From Erythrobacteraceae bacterium (GTDB lineage Bacteria; Pseudomonadota; Alphaproteobacteria; Sphingomonadales; Sphingomonadaceae), in contig JAHEAX010000001.1 of NCBI GenBank assembly GCA_024642525.1, forward strand, positions 124,001-188,000: DNA of 64,000 nucleotides, given 5' to 3'. The notes under the pieces were generated by a model. It was not told where the DNA came from. It saw only the letters and a program-made list of their open reading frames with translations, and searched no databases. Position numbers and translations under genes: made by a program. Shown here piece by piece: positions 36,531-46,719 of the stretch. The stretch's first letter is position 1. Every line of letters starts with the position of its first letter.

Positions 36531-37217
36531 CTATAGCCAGCTTGAAATCTGGCTCAGTGGCTTCTTGCGCAAAGCGTGTTCAGGGACAGTGGCATCGGGC
36601 GAAGGATGGCCCACCACCACGATCATCAGCGGCTTTTCTTCTGCCGGACGGCCGCAAATATCCCGTAGGAAATTCATCGGTGAAGGCGTGTGGGTCAGCG
36701 TTGCCAGACCTGCTGAATGCAAAGTTGAAATGAGCATACCGCACGCGATGCCAACGCTTTCGTTGACGTAGTAGTTCTGCGTTTTACCGTCTTCCTCGAT
36801 CCCGCCCTTACGCTGGGCGAAGCAGACGATCAGCCACGGCGCCGTGTCGAGGAATCCTTTGTGCGCGTCCGTGCCGATAGGGTCCAGCGCGGCGAGCCAT
36901 TCATCAGGGGCCTTTGGCTTGTCCCCATCTTCCCCGTAGAAACGCTTTTCTTCAGCCTCTGCGGCTTCGCGGATGGCGCGTTTCGTTTCGGGTGATGAAA
37001 TGGCGGTGAAATGCCACGGCTGGTGGTTTGCGCCATTTGGCGCTGTGCCCGCGGCGCGAATGGCATTTTCGATCACTTCACGCGGAACAGATGCGCTGGT
37101 GAAATCACGGCAGGATCGCCGCGCTTTCAGTTGGTCATAGGCGGCTTGCGATCGCTCTATCCGTTCCCCGTCAGTCAATTCCGGCAGGGCTGGGTAGGGC
37201 TGATGCGCTTTGCTCAC
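36531..37217 (-). CDS. Nitroreductase-family protein
   Basis: The 228-residue FMN-dependent oxidoreductase has RRSCRDFTSASVPREVIENA (FMN phosphate contacts), GTAPNGANHQPWHF and CGMLISTLHSAGLATLTHTPS near the C-terminus, as in the NfsB/BluB-like fold. The best start is GTG at 37217 with GGAGG 9 nt upstream, and the frame to 37301 lies inside purL. It begins 4 nt after the purL stop, so it is co-translated with purL; why a nitroreductase is tied to purine synthesis is not clear. Confidence 0.88.
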   Translation of the reverse strand: MSKAHQPYPALPELTDGERIERSQAAYDQLKARRSCRDFTSASVPREVIENAIRAAGTAPNGANHQPWHFTAISSPETKRAIREAAEAEEKRFYGEDGDKPKAPDEWLAALDPIGTDAHKGFLDTAPWLIVCFAQRKGGIEEDGKTQNYYVNESVGIACGMLISTLHSAGLATLTHTPSPMNFLRDICGRPAEEKPLMIVVVGHPSPDATVPEHALRKKPLSQISSWL

Positions 37218-37221
37218 CCGT

Positions 37222-39489
37222 TCAGACCTCCATCCAGTCACGGAAGAAGCTTGCATGCGCTTCACGCAAGTCAGCAATGGCAACACTGGCCACCGGCACA
37301 TCTTCAGAATTGGTCCAGTCGAGAGAGTTGCCGCCCGTCAGGCCAATCCATTCCGCGGTAATACCCGCATTACGCGCCGTGCTTTCCAGTTCAGCCCAGC
37401 TATCCCTGTCGTTCCACGGCAAGGTGATGACATAACGCCCCTGGTCTTCGGCAAAGGCATCGAGCAGTTCTGCGCCCATCGTGTGCACATTTGCACCGAT
37501 GCCGCTGGCAATCGCCATTTCTGCCAGCGCAACCGCCAAGCCGCCATCGGACAGATCGTGGACGGCTGTAACCTTGCCGCCATCAACCAGGTTTCGGATA
37601 AATTCGCCATTTGCGCGTTCGCGGGCCAGATCGACCACCGGCGCGCCGCCGTCCTTTTTACCATGGATTTCGCGCAGCCAGACAGACTGGCCAAGATGCG
37701 TACCCAGTTCGAACGGCTGCTTGCCGCCGATGACGACGATGGCCTGGTCCTCGGCCTTGAAAGCCATGGTCGCCATTTTCGACGAATCTTCCAGAATGCC
37801 GACACCGCCGATGGCAGGCGTGGGCAGAATGGCTGAACCGCCGCCGGTTGCCTTGCTTTCATTATAAAGGCTGACGTTGCCGCTCACGATCGGGAAATCG
37901 AGCGCGCGGCAGGCTTCGCCCATGCCTTCAAGGCATCCGACCAGCTGCGCCATGATTTCAGGGCGCTGCGGATTGCCGAAATTGAGGCAATTCGTGATGG
38001 CAAGCGGCCGTGCGCCCACTGCACAAAGGTTGCGATAGGCTTCTGCAACCGCCTGCTTGCCGCCTTCATAGGGATCAGCGAAGCAATAACGCGGCGTGCA
38101 GTCAGTGCTCATGGCCAGCGCCTTGCTGGTTCCGTGCACACGCACAACACCGGCATCGCCGCCTGTCTGCAGCGTATCAGCACCAACCTGGCTGTCATAT
38201 TGTTCCGCAATCCAGCGGCGCGAGGCGAGGGCTGGGCTCGCCATCATTTTCAGAAGATCTGCGCCGATGTCGGTGGTGGCAGGAACATCGCCGAGCGGCG
38301 CGACGCCAGCCCAGGATTTGTATTCTTCCTTCGAAATATAAGGCCGCTCATACTCAGGCGCATCTTCGGCCAGCGGTCCGAGCGGGATGTCGCACACCAC
38401 TTCGCCATCAAATTCGAGAACCATGTGCTGGGTGTCGGTTACTTCGCCGATGACTGCGAAATCCAGTTCCCACTTGGTGAAAATCGCTTCGGCCATGGCT
38501 TCCTTGCCCGGCTTCAGCACCATGAGCATCCGTTCCTGGCTTTCCGACAGCATCATTTCATAAGGCGTCATGCCTTCTTCGCGGCACGGCACGGCATTCA
38601 TGTCGAGCCGGATGCCGGTCTTGCCATTGGTGGCCATTTCCACGCTGGAAGATGTGAGGCCGGCAGCGCCCATGTCCTGAATCGCGACAATGGCATCGGT
38701 TGCCATCAGTTCAAGACACGCCTCGATAAGCAGTTTTTCAACGAAAGGATCGCCCACCTGTACGGTCGGGCGCTTTTCTTCGATGTCATCACCAAAGTCC
38801 GCGCTGGCCATGGTGGCGCCATGGATACCATCGCGGCCCGTCTTCGAACCGACATAGACAATCGGGTTTCCGACACCGGTTGCGGCACTGTAAAAAATCT
38901 TGTCCTGATCAGCGATGCCCACGGTCATCGCATTGACGAGGATATTGCCATCATAGGCAGGGTCGAAATTGGTTTCGCCGCCCACAGTCGGCACGCCCAC
39001 GCAATTGCCATATCCGCCGATACCGGCAACCACGCCTTGCACCAGATGCTTCATCTTGGGATGGTCAGGGCGGCCAAAACGCAGCGCGTTAAGATTTGCC
39101 AACGGCCGTGCGCCCATGGTGAACACATCGCGCAAAATACCGCCAACGCCAGTTGCTGCGCCCTGATAAGGCTCGATATAGCTGGGGTGATTATGGCTTT
39201 CCATCTTGAAGATGGCAGCCTGATTGTCCCCAATGTCAATCACGCCAGCATTTTCACCCGGCCCACAGATAACCCACGGCGCTTCGGTCGGCAGTTTCTT
39301 CAGGTGGAACCGGCTGCTCTTGTAGCTGCAATGTTCTGACCACATGACAGAAAAGATGCCCAGTTCCACAAGGTTGGGCTCACGCCCGAGAGCGTGCAAT
39401 ACGCGTTCGTACTCCTCCGCGTTGAAACCATGGGTCTCGACGACTTCGGGCGTGATCTGGGGCGTGTTTTCGAGCGTGCTTTGGGACAT
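37222..39489 (-). CDS. purL: PurL, phosphoribosylformylglycinamidine synthase subunit II
   Basis: The 755-residue enzyme is of the small, multi-subunit (PurLQS) type. Recognisable blocks are [14 protein letters not shown] near the N-terminus, the ATP-binding [11 protein letters not shown] and [36 protein letters not shown], and a second AIRS-like half with [16 protein letters not shown]. It converts FGAR to FGAM using ATP and ammonia from PurQ; purQ and purS are not in this window. It leads a two-gene unit with the nitroreductase. Confidence 0.97.
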   Translation of the reverse strand: MSQSTLENTPQITPEVVETHGFNAEEYERVLHALGREPNLVELGIFSVMWSEHCSYKSSRFHLKKLPTEAPWVICGPGENAGVIDIGDNQAAIFKMESHNHPSYIEPYQGAATGVGGILRDVFTMGARPLANLNALRFGRPDHPKMKHLVQGVVAGIGGYGNCVGVPTVGGETNFDPAYDGNILVNAMTVGIADQDKIFYSAATGVGNPIVYVGSKTGRDGIHGATMASADFGDDIEEKRPTVQVGDPFVEKLLIEACLELMATDAIVAIQDMGAAGLTSSSVEMATNGKTGIRLDMNAVPCREEGMTPYEMMLSESQERMLMVLKPGKEAMAEAIFTKWELDFAVIGEVTDTQHMVLEFDGEVVCDIPLGPLAEDAPEYERPYISKEEYKSWAGVAPLGDVPATTDIGADLLKMMASPALASRRWIAEQYDSQVGADTLQTGGDAGVVRVHGTSKALAMSTDCTPRYCFADPYEGGKQAVAEAYRNLCAVGARPLAITNCLNFGNPQRPEIMAQLVGCLEGMGEACRALDFPIVSGNVSLYNESKATGGGSAILPTPAIGGVGILEDSSKMATMAFKAEDQAIVVIGGKQPFELGTHLGQSVWLREIHGKKDGGAPVVDLARERANGEFIRNLVDGGKVTAVHDLSDGGLAVALAEMAIASGIGANVHTMGAELLDAFAEDQGRYVITLPWNDRDSWAELESTARNAGITAEWIGLTGGNSLDWTNSEDVPVASVAIADLREAHASFFRDWMEV

Positions 39490-39521
39490 GGCGGGGCTTT
39501 AGCGAGGCAAGCCTGTTCCCG

Positions 39522-40178
39522 CTAGCCCCGTAAGCGTTTGTGGCGGCGGGTTGTCCCCACCCAGTAGGCGAAAAATGTCGCCACCGCATAAGAAGCAAGA
39601 GCCGTCAGATAGAGGGCGAGGCTCGTTTCCTTCGGTTCCGGTCCGAACCAGTTGATCGCCTGCATGACAAGCAGCAAGCCCATCAGGATCATCGGCGGCA
39701 ATGCAGGCCCGCGGGTGCGGCGAAGATACCAGGCAAAAGCCCCGATCGTCAGCGCCAGTTCCAGCGGAATGGCGATTGAAGGATAGTTCCACAGGCCAAG
39801 CCCGATCCGGTCTTCCCCGCCTGCAATGGTGAGGTCGGGCCGGTGGACCAGCAAATCAACGAACCAGTGGGACAGCACGACCAGCCCTGCAATAATCGCG
39901 CCTGTCAGGTTGCGCTGCATCACCAGGATTATCGCGGCAAAGGCCAATGCCCATATGCCGGAGCCAAGCAGGCTGTGGGTATACGGCATGTAATAGAGAT
40001 CCATCGGGTTCATCGCCGTGGCACCAGGCTCCACCCGCATTGCCTCGACCCCGATGGCAGCGAAGCTGAAAAAGCCCCAGTCAACCAGCTGTGCGGCGAC
40101 AAACAATGTCCCCAGCCTTGATGCCTTTGGCGAGATGGCACCTGCCGCAAAGGCTGCTGCCCAATGTCCGATAAACAT
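39522..40178 (-). CDS. Polytopic membrane protein, YdjM/DUF457-like layout
   Basis: The 218-residue protein has six to seven hydrophobic segments. Histidine/aspartate pairs occur in membrane-adjacent positions (MFIGHWAAAF, YTHSLLGS, HWFVDLLVHRPD), resembling inner-membrane metal-dependent hydrolases of the YdjM/DUF457 type. Function is unknown. The frame opens at 40250, but the ATG at 40178, 5 nt after the preceding gene's stop, avoids overlap and gives the expected N-terminus. It is co-transcribed with the DUF2177 gene. Confidence 0.7.
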   Translation of the reverse strand: MFIGHWAAAFAAGAISPKASRLGTLFVAAQLVDWGFFSFAAIGVEAMRVEPGATAMNPMDLYYMPYTHSLLGSGIWALAFAAIILVMQRNLTGAIIAGLVVLSHWFVDLLVHRPDLTIAGGEDRIGLGLWNYPSIAIPLELALTIGAFAWYLRRTRGPALPPMILMGLLLVMQAINWFGPEPKETSLALYLTALASYAVATFFAYWVGTTRRHKRLRG

Positions 40179-40183
40179 ATGCG

Positions 40184-40579
40184 TCAGCCCAATTTTTGCG
40201 TTGCCCAGGTGGCAAAGGTGGCAGCAGCCGCCGTGGCAAATGCGCCCCACATGATATCAACCACAGTGATTTGCGTGGGCCAGACTTTCATCGTCGCCTG
40301 GTTGGTGAGGTCATAGGTGGCGTAGCAAAGGGCACCCAGCAGCGCACCATTGAGCGCGGCGGTGCCAAGCCCCCCGGCAAGGCCGGGCCTGACGGCGAAC
40401 CACACCATGCCTGCGATATAGGCCACGTAGAAAACCAGCGCCGGCCCGGCGCGAAAACTGTCTGCCAGAAGTTCGCCGAGATTGGGCCGGTAGAAATTCG
40501 GCCCGGCCCAGCGCAGCCACAACGCATCTAGCAATCCGAAAGGCAAGGCCGCCGCGATATAGGCAATAATCCACTTCAT
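40184..40579 (-). CDS. DUF2177-family membrane protein
   Basis: The 131-residue protein has four hydrophobic segments. It begins WIIAYIAAALPFGLLDALWL, then FRAGPALVFYVAYIAGMVWF, GALLGALCYATYDLTNQAT and VVDIMWGAFATAAAATF, the pattern of DUF2177. The tyrosine-aspartate-threonine-asparagine block is the family's most conserved feature. Function unknown. It starts a two-gene unit with the downstream membrane protein and is divergent from xseB. Confidence 0.85.
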   Translation of the reverse strand: MKWIIAYIAAALPFGLLDALWLRWAGPNFYRPNLGELLADSFRAGPALVFYVAYIAGMVWFAVRPGLAGGLGTAALNGALLGALCYATYDLTNQATMKVWPTQITVVDIMWGAFATAAAATFATWATQKLG

Positions 40580-40653
40580 TTGCGTTCGTCCCCCAACCTT
40601 ATCGTTGCAGACAACTTGACCTCGCCACGGGGCGCGGTCAATGCTCCATCGTC

Positions 40654-40905
40654 ATGGCAGACAAGACTCCCGACATTTCGGAATTGACCTTCGAAGACGC
40701 GCTGCGCGCCTTGGAAGATGTTGTACGGCGTTTGGAAAGCGGCGAAGTCCCGCTGGACGAATCAATCGACCTTTACGAACGCGGCGAACAGCTTCGCCAG
40801 CATTGCCAGGCAAGGCTGGATGCAGCGCAGGCACGGATCGAAAAGATTGTCGCAGGCCCCGATGGCAAGCCAGGAAGTACCGCCCCGTTTGATGCGGGCA
40901 ATTGA
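40654..40905 (+). CDS. xseB: XseB, exodeoxyribonuclease VII small subunit
   Basis: The 83-residue protein is the full family length and shows LTFEDALRALEDVVRRLESG and LDESIDLYERGEQLRQHCQ, the helical hairpin that binds XseA. Exonuclease VII degrades ssDNA from both ends; xseA is not in the window. It is followed directly by ispA, an arrangement common in proteobacteria. Confidence 0.95.
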   Translation: MADKTPDISELTFEDALRALEDVVRRLESGEVPLDESIDLYERGEQLRQHCQARLDAAQARIEKIVAGPDGKPGSTAPFDAGN

Positions 40906-40915
40906 GGTGAATCTG

Positions 40916-41815
40916 GTGGAATCAACCGAAAGCGTTCTGGCCAACGGTTTTTCCCGCATTCAGGCAGAAGTCGACGATGCCTTCGACGCATTCCTGCCCG
41001 TGCCGGAAGACACGCGTGCCCGTCTTGTCGAAGCCATGCGCTATGCCGCCATCGGTGGCGGCAAGCGGGTCCGCCCCTTGCTGGTTGCCGCCACGGCTGA
41101 CCTGTTCGGGGTTGATCGCCATGCCGCCGTTCGCGCAGGTTGTGCAGTGGAATCCATTCACGTCTATTCGCTGATCCACGATGACCTCCCGTGCATGGAC
41201 GATGATGATCTGCGCCACGGTAAACCGACGCTGCACAAGGCATTTGATGAAGCGACTGCCGTGCTGGCAGGCGATTCGCTTCACGCACTGGCCTTTGAAA
41301 TTCTGTCGGACCATGCCACCAGTTCCGACCCGTTCACCCGTTCGGAACTGATCGCAACACTGGCAGGCGCGAGCGGCATGAATGGCATGGCCGGCGGCCA
41401 GATGATGGACATTGCTGCTGACGAACAGGAATATGACCTCCATTCAATCACGCGGCTGCAGCAGTTGAAAACAGGCGCGCTGCTGGCAGCGTCGGTCGAA
41501 ATGGGCGCTGTGCTGGGCAAGGTGCCGGTTGAAGGGAGGGCCCATTTGCGTGCATATGCCCGCGACATCGGGCTTGCCTTCCAGATTGCCGACGATCTGC
41601 TGGATCATGAAGGTGATGAAAGCAAAGCAGGCAAGGCGCTGCGCAAGGATGACGAACAAGGCAAGCAGACCTTTGTCACCCTGATGGGGCCTGATGGTGC
41701 GCGTGACCAGGCGCGAGCGCTTGTCGAACAGGCCGTTGGTCACCTGTCCCAGCACGGCAAGGAAGCTGCGCTGCTGTCAGAACTGGCGCGATTTATAGTG
41801 GAGAGGGACCGATGA
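40916..41815 (+). CDS. ispA: IspA, farnesyl (polyprenyl) diphosphate synthase
   Basis: The 299-residue trans-prenyltransferase has both aspartate-rich motifs: DDLPCMDDDDLRHG (first, ~residues 85-98) and DDLLDHEGD (second). GGGKRVRPLL is the upstream diphosphate-binding block. It builds farnesyl diphosphate for ubiquinone, hopanoids, carotenoids and the undecaprenyl carrier. The start is a choice: GTG at 40916 has GAGGTG 6 nt upstream and gives the E. coli length; ATG at 40892 overlaps xseB. It overlaps coaD by 4 nt (ATGA). Confidence 0.93.
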   Translation: MESTESVLANGFSRIQAEVDDAFDAFLPVPEDTRARLVEAMRYAAIGGGKRVRPLLVAATADLFGVDRHAAVRAGCAVESIHVYSLIHDDLPCMDDDDLRHGKPTLHKAFDEATAVLAGDSLHALAFEILSDHATSSDPFTRSELIATLAGASGMNGMAGGQMMDIAADEQEYDLHSITRLQQLKTGALLAASVEMGAVLGKVPVEGRAHLRAYARDIGLAFQIADDLLDHEGDESKAGKALRKDDEQGKQTFVTLMGPDGARDQARALVEQAVGHLSQHGKEAALLSELARFIVERDR

Positions 41816-42324
41816 GCGAGCGCATTGGAATATATCCGGGCACGTTCGACCCGATCACGCTGGGCCATGCCGACATTATCCGGCGCGGGGCAAAGCTGGT
41901 GGACCGGCTGATTATCGGCGTCACGACCAATCCTTCGAAGAACCCGATGTTCACGCCCGACGAGCGGATGGAGATGGTTCGGCGTGAAGTGGCTGACCTT
42001 GGAATCGACAATGTCGAAGTGGTCGGCTTCAACGCGCTACTGATGAAATTCGCCCGGAAGCAATCTGCCAGCGTAATCGTGCGCGGCCTGCGTGCCGTGG
42101 CCGATTTTGAATATGAATATCAGATGGCAGGCATGAACCAGCAACTTGATAGCGATATCGAGACGATCTTCCTCATGGCGGACGTTTCGTTACAGCCCAT
42201 CGCCTCCAAGCTGGTGAAGGAAATTGCGCTGTTTGGCGGCGACATCAAGAATTTCGTGAGCAGGAAGGTTTGCGAAGATGTTATTGCCCGCGTGGAAAAG
42301 ATTGGACGGCTCGGCGATTATTGA
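41812..42324 (+). CDS. coaD: CoaD, phosphopantetheine adenylyltransferase
   Basis: The 170-residue nucleotidyltransferase has YPGTFDPITLGHADI (T/HxGH motif), VRGLRAVADFEYEYQMA and the ISSK-like adenylate-binding region. It makes dephospho-CoA, the next-to-last step of CoA synthesis, downstream of panB found at the left edge. It overlaps ispA by 4 nt. A short terminator hairpin follows. Confidence 0.97.
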   Translation: MSERIGIYPGTFDPITLGHADIIRRGAKLVDRLIIGVTTNPSKNPMFTPDERMEMVRREVADLGIDNVEVVGFNALLMKFARKQSASVIVRGLRAVADFEYEYQMAGMNQQLDSDIETIFLMADVSLQPIASKLVKEIALFGGDIKNFVSRKVCEDVIARVEKIGRLGDY

Positions 42325-42334
42325 GACAGGTTGC

Positions 42335-42355
42335 ATTCGGATTTCGCCGAATTTT
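42335..42355 (+). terminator. Candidate intrinsic terminator after coaD
   Basis: ATTCGG (42335-42340) and CCGAAT (42347-42352) form a 6-bp stem around ATTTCG, followed by TTTT. The stem is short and only partly GC-rich, so termination may be incomplete. Confidence 0.5.
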
Positions 42356-42428
42356 ATCATTCATTGAACGGACAGACCGCGCCCGCTAGATGGGCGGGAA
42401 CATATTGCCCCAGATTGACAGGATACAC

Positions 42429-43109
42429 ATGTTGAAACGCCTGATCGCCGCCGGCGCACTTGCCGCATTGGCACTTACCCCGGTTGCCACATTCGCGCAG
42501 GATGCTGAAGATGCACCTGCCACCGCACCGCGTGTTTACGCGCCGATCAACTACAATATGGCTGAAGATCGGGAAAACATCCTGCTTCTCGACCTGTCCA
42601 ACGGCCGCCGCGTGGCAATCCGGCTCATGCTCGACTGGGCACCCAGTCATATCGAACGGGTCAAGACATTGGCCCGCCAGGGCTTTTACGATGGCGTGGT
42701 GTTCCACCGTGTGATCGAAGGCTTCATGGCCCAGACCGGCGATCCGACAGGCACCGGGCAGGGCGGCTCAGACCTTCCTGACCTGAAGGAAGAATTCAAC
42801 CCGATGCCGCATTTGCGCGGAACGGTCTCCATGGCCCGCGCCCAGTCTGAAGACAGCGCCAACAGCCAGTTCTTCATCACGTTCCTGCCGCGCTTCTCGC
42901 TCGACAAGCGTTACACAAATTTTGGCCGTGTCATTTCCGGCATGGACGCAGTGGATGCAATCACCCGCGGCGAACCGCCTGCGAACCCGACCAGGATTTT
43001 GCAGGCTTCCATCGCGGCTGATGAAAAGCCCGTGCCGGTTGCTGCCCCTCCAGCGCCGCCACCTGGCGAGATTACCGCTGATATGCTGAACGCGCCTGTC
43101 AGCGAGTAA
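42429..43109 (+). CDS. Peptidyl-prolyl cis-trans isomerase, cyclophilin type, secreted
   Basis: The 226-residue protein has a signal peptide (MLKRLIAAGALAALALTPVATFAQ, cut after about AFA-Q) and a cyclophilin domain with FHRVIEGFMAQTGDPTGTGQGG, RGTVSMARAQ, NSQFFITF and FGRVISGMDAV. It would catalyse proline isomerisation of envelope proteins in the periplasm. The C-terminus is proline/alanine-rich. The frame opens at 42390, but ATG 42429 gives the signal peptide and has AGG nearby. queA follows 37 nt downstream. Confidence 0.92.
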   Translation: MLKRLIAAGALAALALTPVATFAQDAEDAPATAPRVYAPINYNMAEDRENILLLDLSNGRRVAIRLMLDWAPSHIERVKTLARQGFYDGVVFHRVIEGFMAQTGDPTGTGQGGSDLPDLKEEFNPMPHLRGTVSMARAQSEDSANSQFFITFLPRFSLDKRYTNFGRVISGMDAVDAITRGEPPANPTRILQASIAADEKPVPVAAPPAPPPGEITADMLNAPVSE

Positions 43110-43146
43110 GCTTCCCTTCTGCCTGCACGGGGATTAAAGGCGCGCC

Positions 43147-44175
43147 ATGCGCGTTGACCTGTTTGATTTCGAACTTCCGCCAGAACGGATTGCCCTGCGC
43201 CCGGCGCAGCCGCGTGATGCTGCCCGTATGCTTCTGGCAAAAGGCATGGCGCCGGTAGAAGACAAGATCGTCCGCGATCTGCCGCAATTGCTGAATGCTG
43301 GCGATGTGCTGGTGTTCAATGATACCCGCGTAATTCCCGCGCAGCTTGAAGGAACACGCGGCGAGGCGCGGATTGGCGCGACATTGCACAAGCGTGTTGA
43401 TCTGCGCCGCTGGCAGGCTTTTATCCGCAACGCAAAGCGCCTGCGCGATGGGGACAGCATCGACTTTGGCGCAGGCGTCACCGCCATTGCCGAGGAACGG
43501 CTGGCCGATGGCAGTTTTACCCTGGCTTTCGAAGGTGACGAGCCGGTTGAAATATTGCTGGAACGCGCAGGCCGGATGCCGTTGCCGCCCTATATCGCGG
43601 GCAAGCGCCCGACTGATGAACGCGACAGGTCAGACTACCAGACCATATTTGCGCGTGAAGACGGTGCAGTCGCCGCACCAACCGCTGCGCTTCACTTCAC
43701 GCCCGAATTGCTCACTGCGCTTGATAACGCCGGGATAATCCGCGAAACGCTGACCCTGCATGTGGGTGCGGGCACATTCATGCCGATGAAGGTCGATGAC
43801 ACTGCCGACCACGCCATGCACGCCGAATGGGGCCGCATTGATGCTGAAACAGCAGACCGGCTGAATGCAGCGCGGGCCGCGGGCAACCGGATCATTTCCG
43901 TTGGCACCACCAGCCTGAGATTGCTGGAAAGCGCAACGGGCGAAGACAAGGTCATCAGGCCGTTTGAAGGGGACACTTCCATCTTCATTACGCCGGGCTA
44001 CAGCTTCCGCGCGATTGACGGGCTGATGACAAACTTTCATCTGCCCAGATCGACCCTGTTCATGCTCGTCAGCGCCTTGATGGGGCTGGAGCGGATGCAG
44101 CAGGTCTATGCCCATGCGATTGCGCAGGATTACCGCTTTTACAGTTACGGGGATTCCAGCCTGCTGTTGCCTTGA
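43147..44175 (+). CDS. queA: QueA, S-adenosylmethionine:tRNA ribosyltransferase-isomerase
   Basis: The 342-residue protein begins [24 protein letters not shown] and continues with [31 protein letters not shown] and HAEWGRI, through to the C-terminal [17 protein letters not shown]. It transfers the ribosyl of SAM to preQ1 in tRNA to make epoxyqueuosine. tgt, which inserts the base, lies 2.5 kb downstream on the same strand, with an ABC exporter and a permease gene between. So both late queuosine genes are in this cluster. Confidence 0.97.
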   Translation: MRVDLFDFELPPERIALRPAQPRDAARMLLAKGMAPVEDKIVRDLPQLLNAGDVLVFNDTRVIPAQLEGTRGEARIGATLHKRVDLRRWQAFIRNAKRLRDGDSIDFGAGVTAIAEERLADGSFTLAFEGDEPVEILLERAGRMPLPPYIAGKRPTDERDRSDYQTIFAREDGAVAAPTAALHFTPELLTALDNAGIIRETLTLHVGAGTFMPMKVDDTADHAMHAEWGRIDAETADRLNAARAAGNRIISVGTTSLRLLESATGEDKVIRPFEGDTSIFITPGYSFRAIDGLMTNFHLPRSTLFMLVSALMGLERMQQVYAHAIAQDYRFYSYGDSSLLLP

Positions 44176-44217
44176 CCTTTGCTTGCATTTTCCGCCGGTT
44201 CGGTCACTGAAGGTTTC

Positions 44218-45153
44218 ATGCAGGAACCTATTCTAGAGATCAGCGGTCTGACCAAGGTCTATGACGGGGGCTTCAAGGCACTCGACGGTGTTGATCTGCA
44301 AATCAGGAAGGGCGAAATTTTCGCGCTCCTCGGGCCAAACGGGGCCGGAAAAACTACGCTGATCGGCGCTGTTTGCGGCCTCGTCCGACCGACATCAGGC
44401 ACTATTCGTGCTTTCGGCCTTGATCTTGCCAGCGACTGGCGCGGTGCGCGGGCGCGGATCGGGCTGGTCCCTCAGGAACTGGCGACCGATATGTTCGAAC
44501 CTGTGGGCCGAGCCGTGAAATTTTCCCGTGGGCTGTTCGGCAAATCGCCTGATCCGGCAAGGGTGGAGGAAATCCTTCGTTCGCTCAGCCTGTGGGACAA
44601 GCGGGACGAACAGATCCGCAAACTGTCAGGCGGGATGAAACGGCGCGTGCTGATCGCCAAGGCTCTGGCGCACGATCCCGACCTCCTGTTCCTCGATGAA
44701 CCGACAGCTGGTGTTGATGTCGAACTTCGTCGCGATATGTGGCGCCAGATTTCCATTTTGCGCGAGCAGGGCGTGACGGTTATCCTCACCACCCATTACA
44801 TCGACGAAGCCGAAGTCATGGCCGACCGCGTCGGTATCATCCGTAACGGCAAATTGCTGATGGTGGATGACAAGGATGCGATGATGGCGCGCCTTGGCCG
44901 AACAGAAGCGCACATCAATCTGGCAGCGCCGCTGACAAAGCTTCCGGCATCCGTCTCTGCCTTTCCAGTCACAATTGCTGATGATGGCATGGAACTGGTT
45001 TATCGCGGCGGTGACGGCACGGGCCGCGGCAAGAGAGACGTGGCCGACCTGACCAAGGCGCTTAGCGCAGCGGGCATCGACTACATCGGCATCGATATTC
45101 GCGAATCCACGCTTGAAGACATTTTTGTCGATCTGGTGGGAGAAAGCGCATGA
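44218..45153 (+). CDS. ABC transporter ATP-binding protein (ABC-2 exporter)
   Basis: The 311-residue ATPase has Walker A GPNGAGKTT, signature LSGGMKRR, Walker B LLFLDEPTAGVD and switch histidine TTHYIDEAE, then a ~80-residue C-terminal extension. It pairs with the ABC-2 permease that overlaps it by 4 nt. The architecture is like the YadG/NodI-type drug or polysaccharide exporters; substrate unknown. ATG at 44218, with GAAGG before it, is preferred to the frame start at 44179. Confidence 0.92.
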   Translation: MQEPILEISGLTKVYDGGFKALDGVDLQIRKGEIFALLGPNGAGKTTLIGAVCGLVRPTSGTIRAFGLDLASDWRGARARIGLVPQELATDMFEPVGRAVKFSRGLFGKSPDPARVEEILRSLSLWDKRDEQIRKLSGGMKRRVLIAKALAHDPDLLFLDEPTAGVDVELRRDMWRQISILREQGVTVILTTHYIDEAEVMADRVGIIRNGKLLMVDDKDAMMARLGRTEAHINLAAPLTKLPASVSAFPVTIADDGMELVYRGGDGTGRGKRDVADLTKALSAAGIDYIGIDIRESTLEDIFVDLVGESA

Positions 45154-45920
45154 CCGGATTCAACCTGCGCGGTGCCTATGCGATTTACGTGCGCGAACTG
45201 ATGCGCGCCATGCGCACGGCGTTCCAGTCCATTCTTGCGCCAGTGCTCACCACGTCGCTCTATTTCATCGTATTCGGCGCAGCCATAGGCGGGCGGATGC
45301 AAGCGGTGGATGGCGTGAATTACGCCGCTTTCATCGTGCCAGGCCTGTTGCTGCTAACGTTGCTGAGTGAAAGCACCAGCAATGCGAGTTTCGGTATCTA
45401 CATGCCGCGCTTCACTGGCACGATTTACGAATTGCTATCAGCCCCGGTTGGCGTGGCGGAAACCTTGCTGGGCTTTGTCGGCGCAGCAGCGACCAAATCG
45501 CTCATTCTGGCAGCGATAATCCTGCTGACCGCTACTTTCTTTGTCGATTACCGGATCGAGCACCCGATATTGGCAATCGGTTATATCATGCTTGTCGCCT
45601 CGGCATTTTCGCTGTTCGGTTTCATCCTCGGCATCTGGGCCGATAATTTTGAAAAGCTGGGCATCTTCCCGATGCTGATCCTGATGCCGCTGACCTTCCT
45701 TGGCGGCACATTCTATTCGATCGACATGCTGCCTGAACCGTGGAGCACCATCGCGCTGTTCAACCCGATCGTCTATCTGGTCAACGGGCTGCGCTGGACC
45801 TTCTACGGCAGTTCGGATGTGAACATCTGGGTGTCGTTCGGCCTCACGATCAGCTTTCTGGCAATCTGCATCGCGATTATCGGCTTCATCTTCCGAACAG
45901 GCTATCGTCTCAGGACGTAA
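45150..45920 (+). CDS. ABC-2-type transporter permease
   Basis: The 256-residue membrane protein has six hydrophobic segments and the ABC-2 pattern, with VRELMRAMRTAFQSILAPVL near the N-terminus and LTFLGGTFYSIDMLPEPW before the last helices, as in YadH-like proteins. It works with the ATPase encoded just upstream (ATGA overlap). Its 3' end overlaps the convergent TauE-like gene by 11 bp. Confidence 0.92.
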   Translation: MTGFNLRGAYAIYVRELMRAMRTAFQSILAPVLTTSLYFIVFGAAIGGRMQAVDGVNYAAFIVPGLLLLTLLSESTSNASFGIYMPRFTGTIYELLSAPVGVAETLLGFVGAAATKSLILAAIILLTATFFVDYRIEHPILAIGYIMLVASAFSLFGFILGIWADNFEKLGIFPMLILMPLTFLGGTFYSIDMLPEPWSTIALFNPIVYLVNGLRWTFYGSSDVNIWVSFGLTISFLAICIAIIGFIFRTGYRLRT

Positions 45921-46680
45921 ACCAGCCCAAGACAAGCCGGCCGGTAAGGCCCAGGCAGGCGATTATCATCAGGGGGCGGATGATGCGCGCGCCATGTTTC
46001 ATGGCAAAGCGTGATCCGATAAACCCGCCGAGCATCGCACCCGCCGCCATGGTAAAGCCTAGCAGCCAGACCATTTTGCCGCCTAGGGCGAACACGGCCA
46101 CGGCAGCCCAGTTGGTGGTGGCGTTGAACAGCTTTGTATTGGCGGTCGCCCGAGTCAGACCTTGGCCGCGAAGACCCACAAGGCTGGCGGTGAAGAACTG
46201 GCCGGTGCCGGGACCGAAGAAACCGTCGTAAAGTCCGATGCTGCCTGCCACCGGCGCATATCCGCGCCGCGTCAGGCGCTGCTGTGCATCTTCATCCGTC
46301 ATTCGCGGCGACAGGATGACATAGGCAGCCAGCGCCAGAAGGAATATCGGCACTACGTAATTCAGCACTTTCGGCGCCAATAACTGCACCAGAATCGCGC
46401 CGCTGACCGAACCGACGAAGGCGATGGCAACCAGCGGCAAATTCTCCCGCACCTGCACCATGCCGCCGCGCCAATACGTGCGGCAGGCCATGCTTGTGCC
46501 GAAAACAGACTGCAGCTTGTTCGTGCCCAGTGCCAGATGGGGCGGCATCCCGGTTGCAAGCAGGGCGGGCATCATAACCAGACCGCCGCCGCCCGCGATA
46601 GAATCCACAAAGCCGGTGAAGATCGCCACCGCAAACATCGTCGGATAGAGCCAGGAATGCACTTCAAACGCTTCGATCAT
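45910..46680 (-). CDS. TauE/SafE-family sulfite exporter-like permease
   Basis: The 256-residue protein has about eight hydrophobic segments with [27 protein letters not shown] and [12 protein letters not shown] near the N-terminus and [13 protein letters not shown]-like [13 protein letters not shown] in the middle, the two repeats of the TauE/SafE family. Members move sulfite or organosulfur anions. The long open frame to 47454 is a shadow of tgt; ATG at 46680 is the natural start. It is divergent from tgt, with 39 bp between starts. Confidence 0.88.
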   Translation of the reverse strand: MIEAFEVHSWLYPTMFAVAIFTGFVDSIAGGGGLVMMPALLATGMPPHLALGTNKLQSVFGTSMACRTYWRGGMVQVRENLPLVAIAFVGSVSGAILVQLLAPKVLNYVVPIFLLALAAYVILSPRMTDEDAQQRLTRRGYAPVAGSIGLYDGFFGPGTGQFFTASLVGLRGQGLTRATANTKLFNATTNWAAVAVFALGGKMVWLLGFTMAAGAMLGGFIGSRFAMKHGARIIRPLMIIACLGLTGRLVLGWFTS

Positions 46681-46719
46681 TTGCCCGCTGTGGCCGCTGG
46701 CGCTAAGGGCCGCAAGCCC

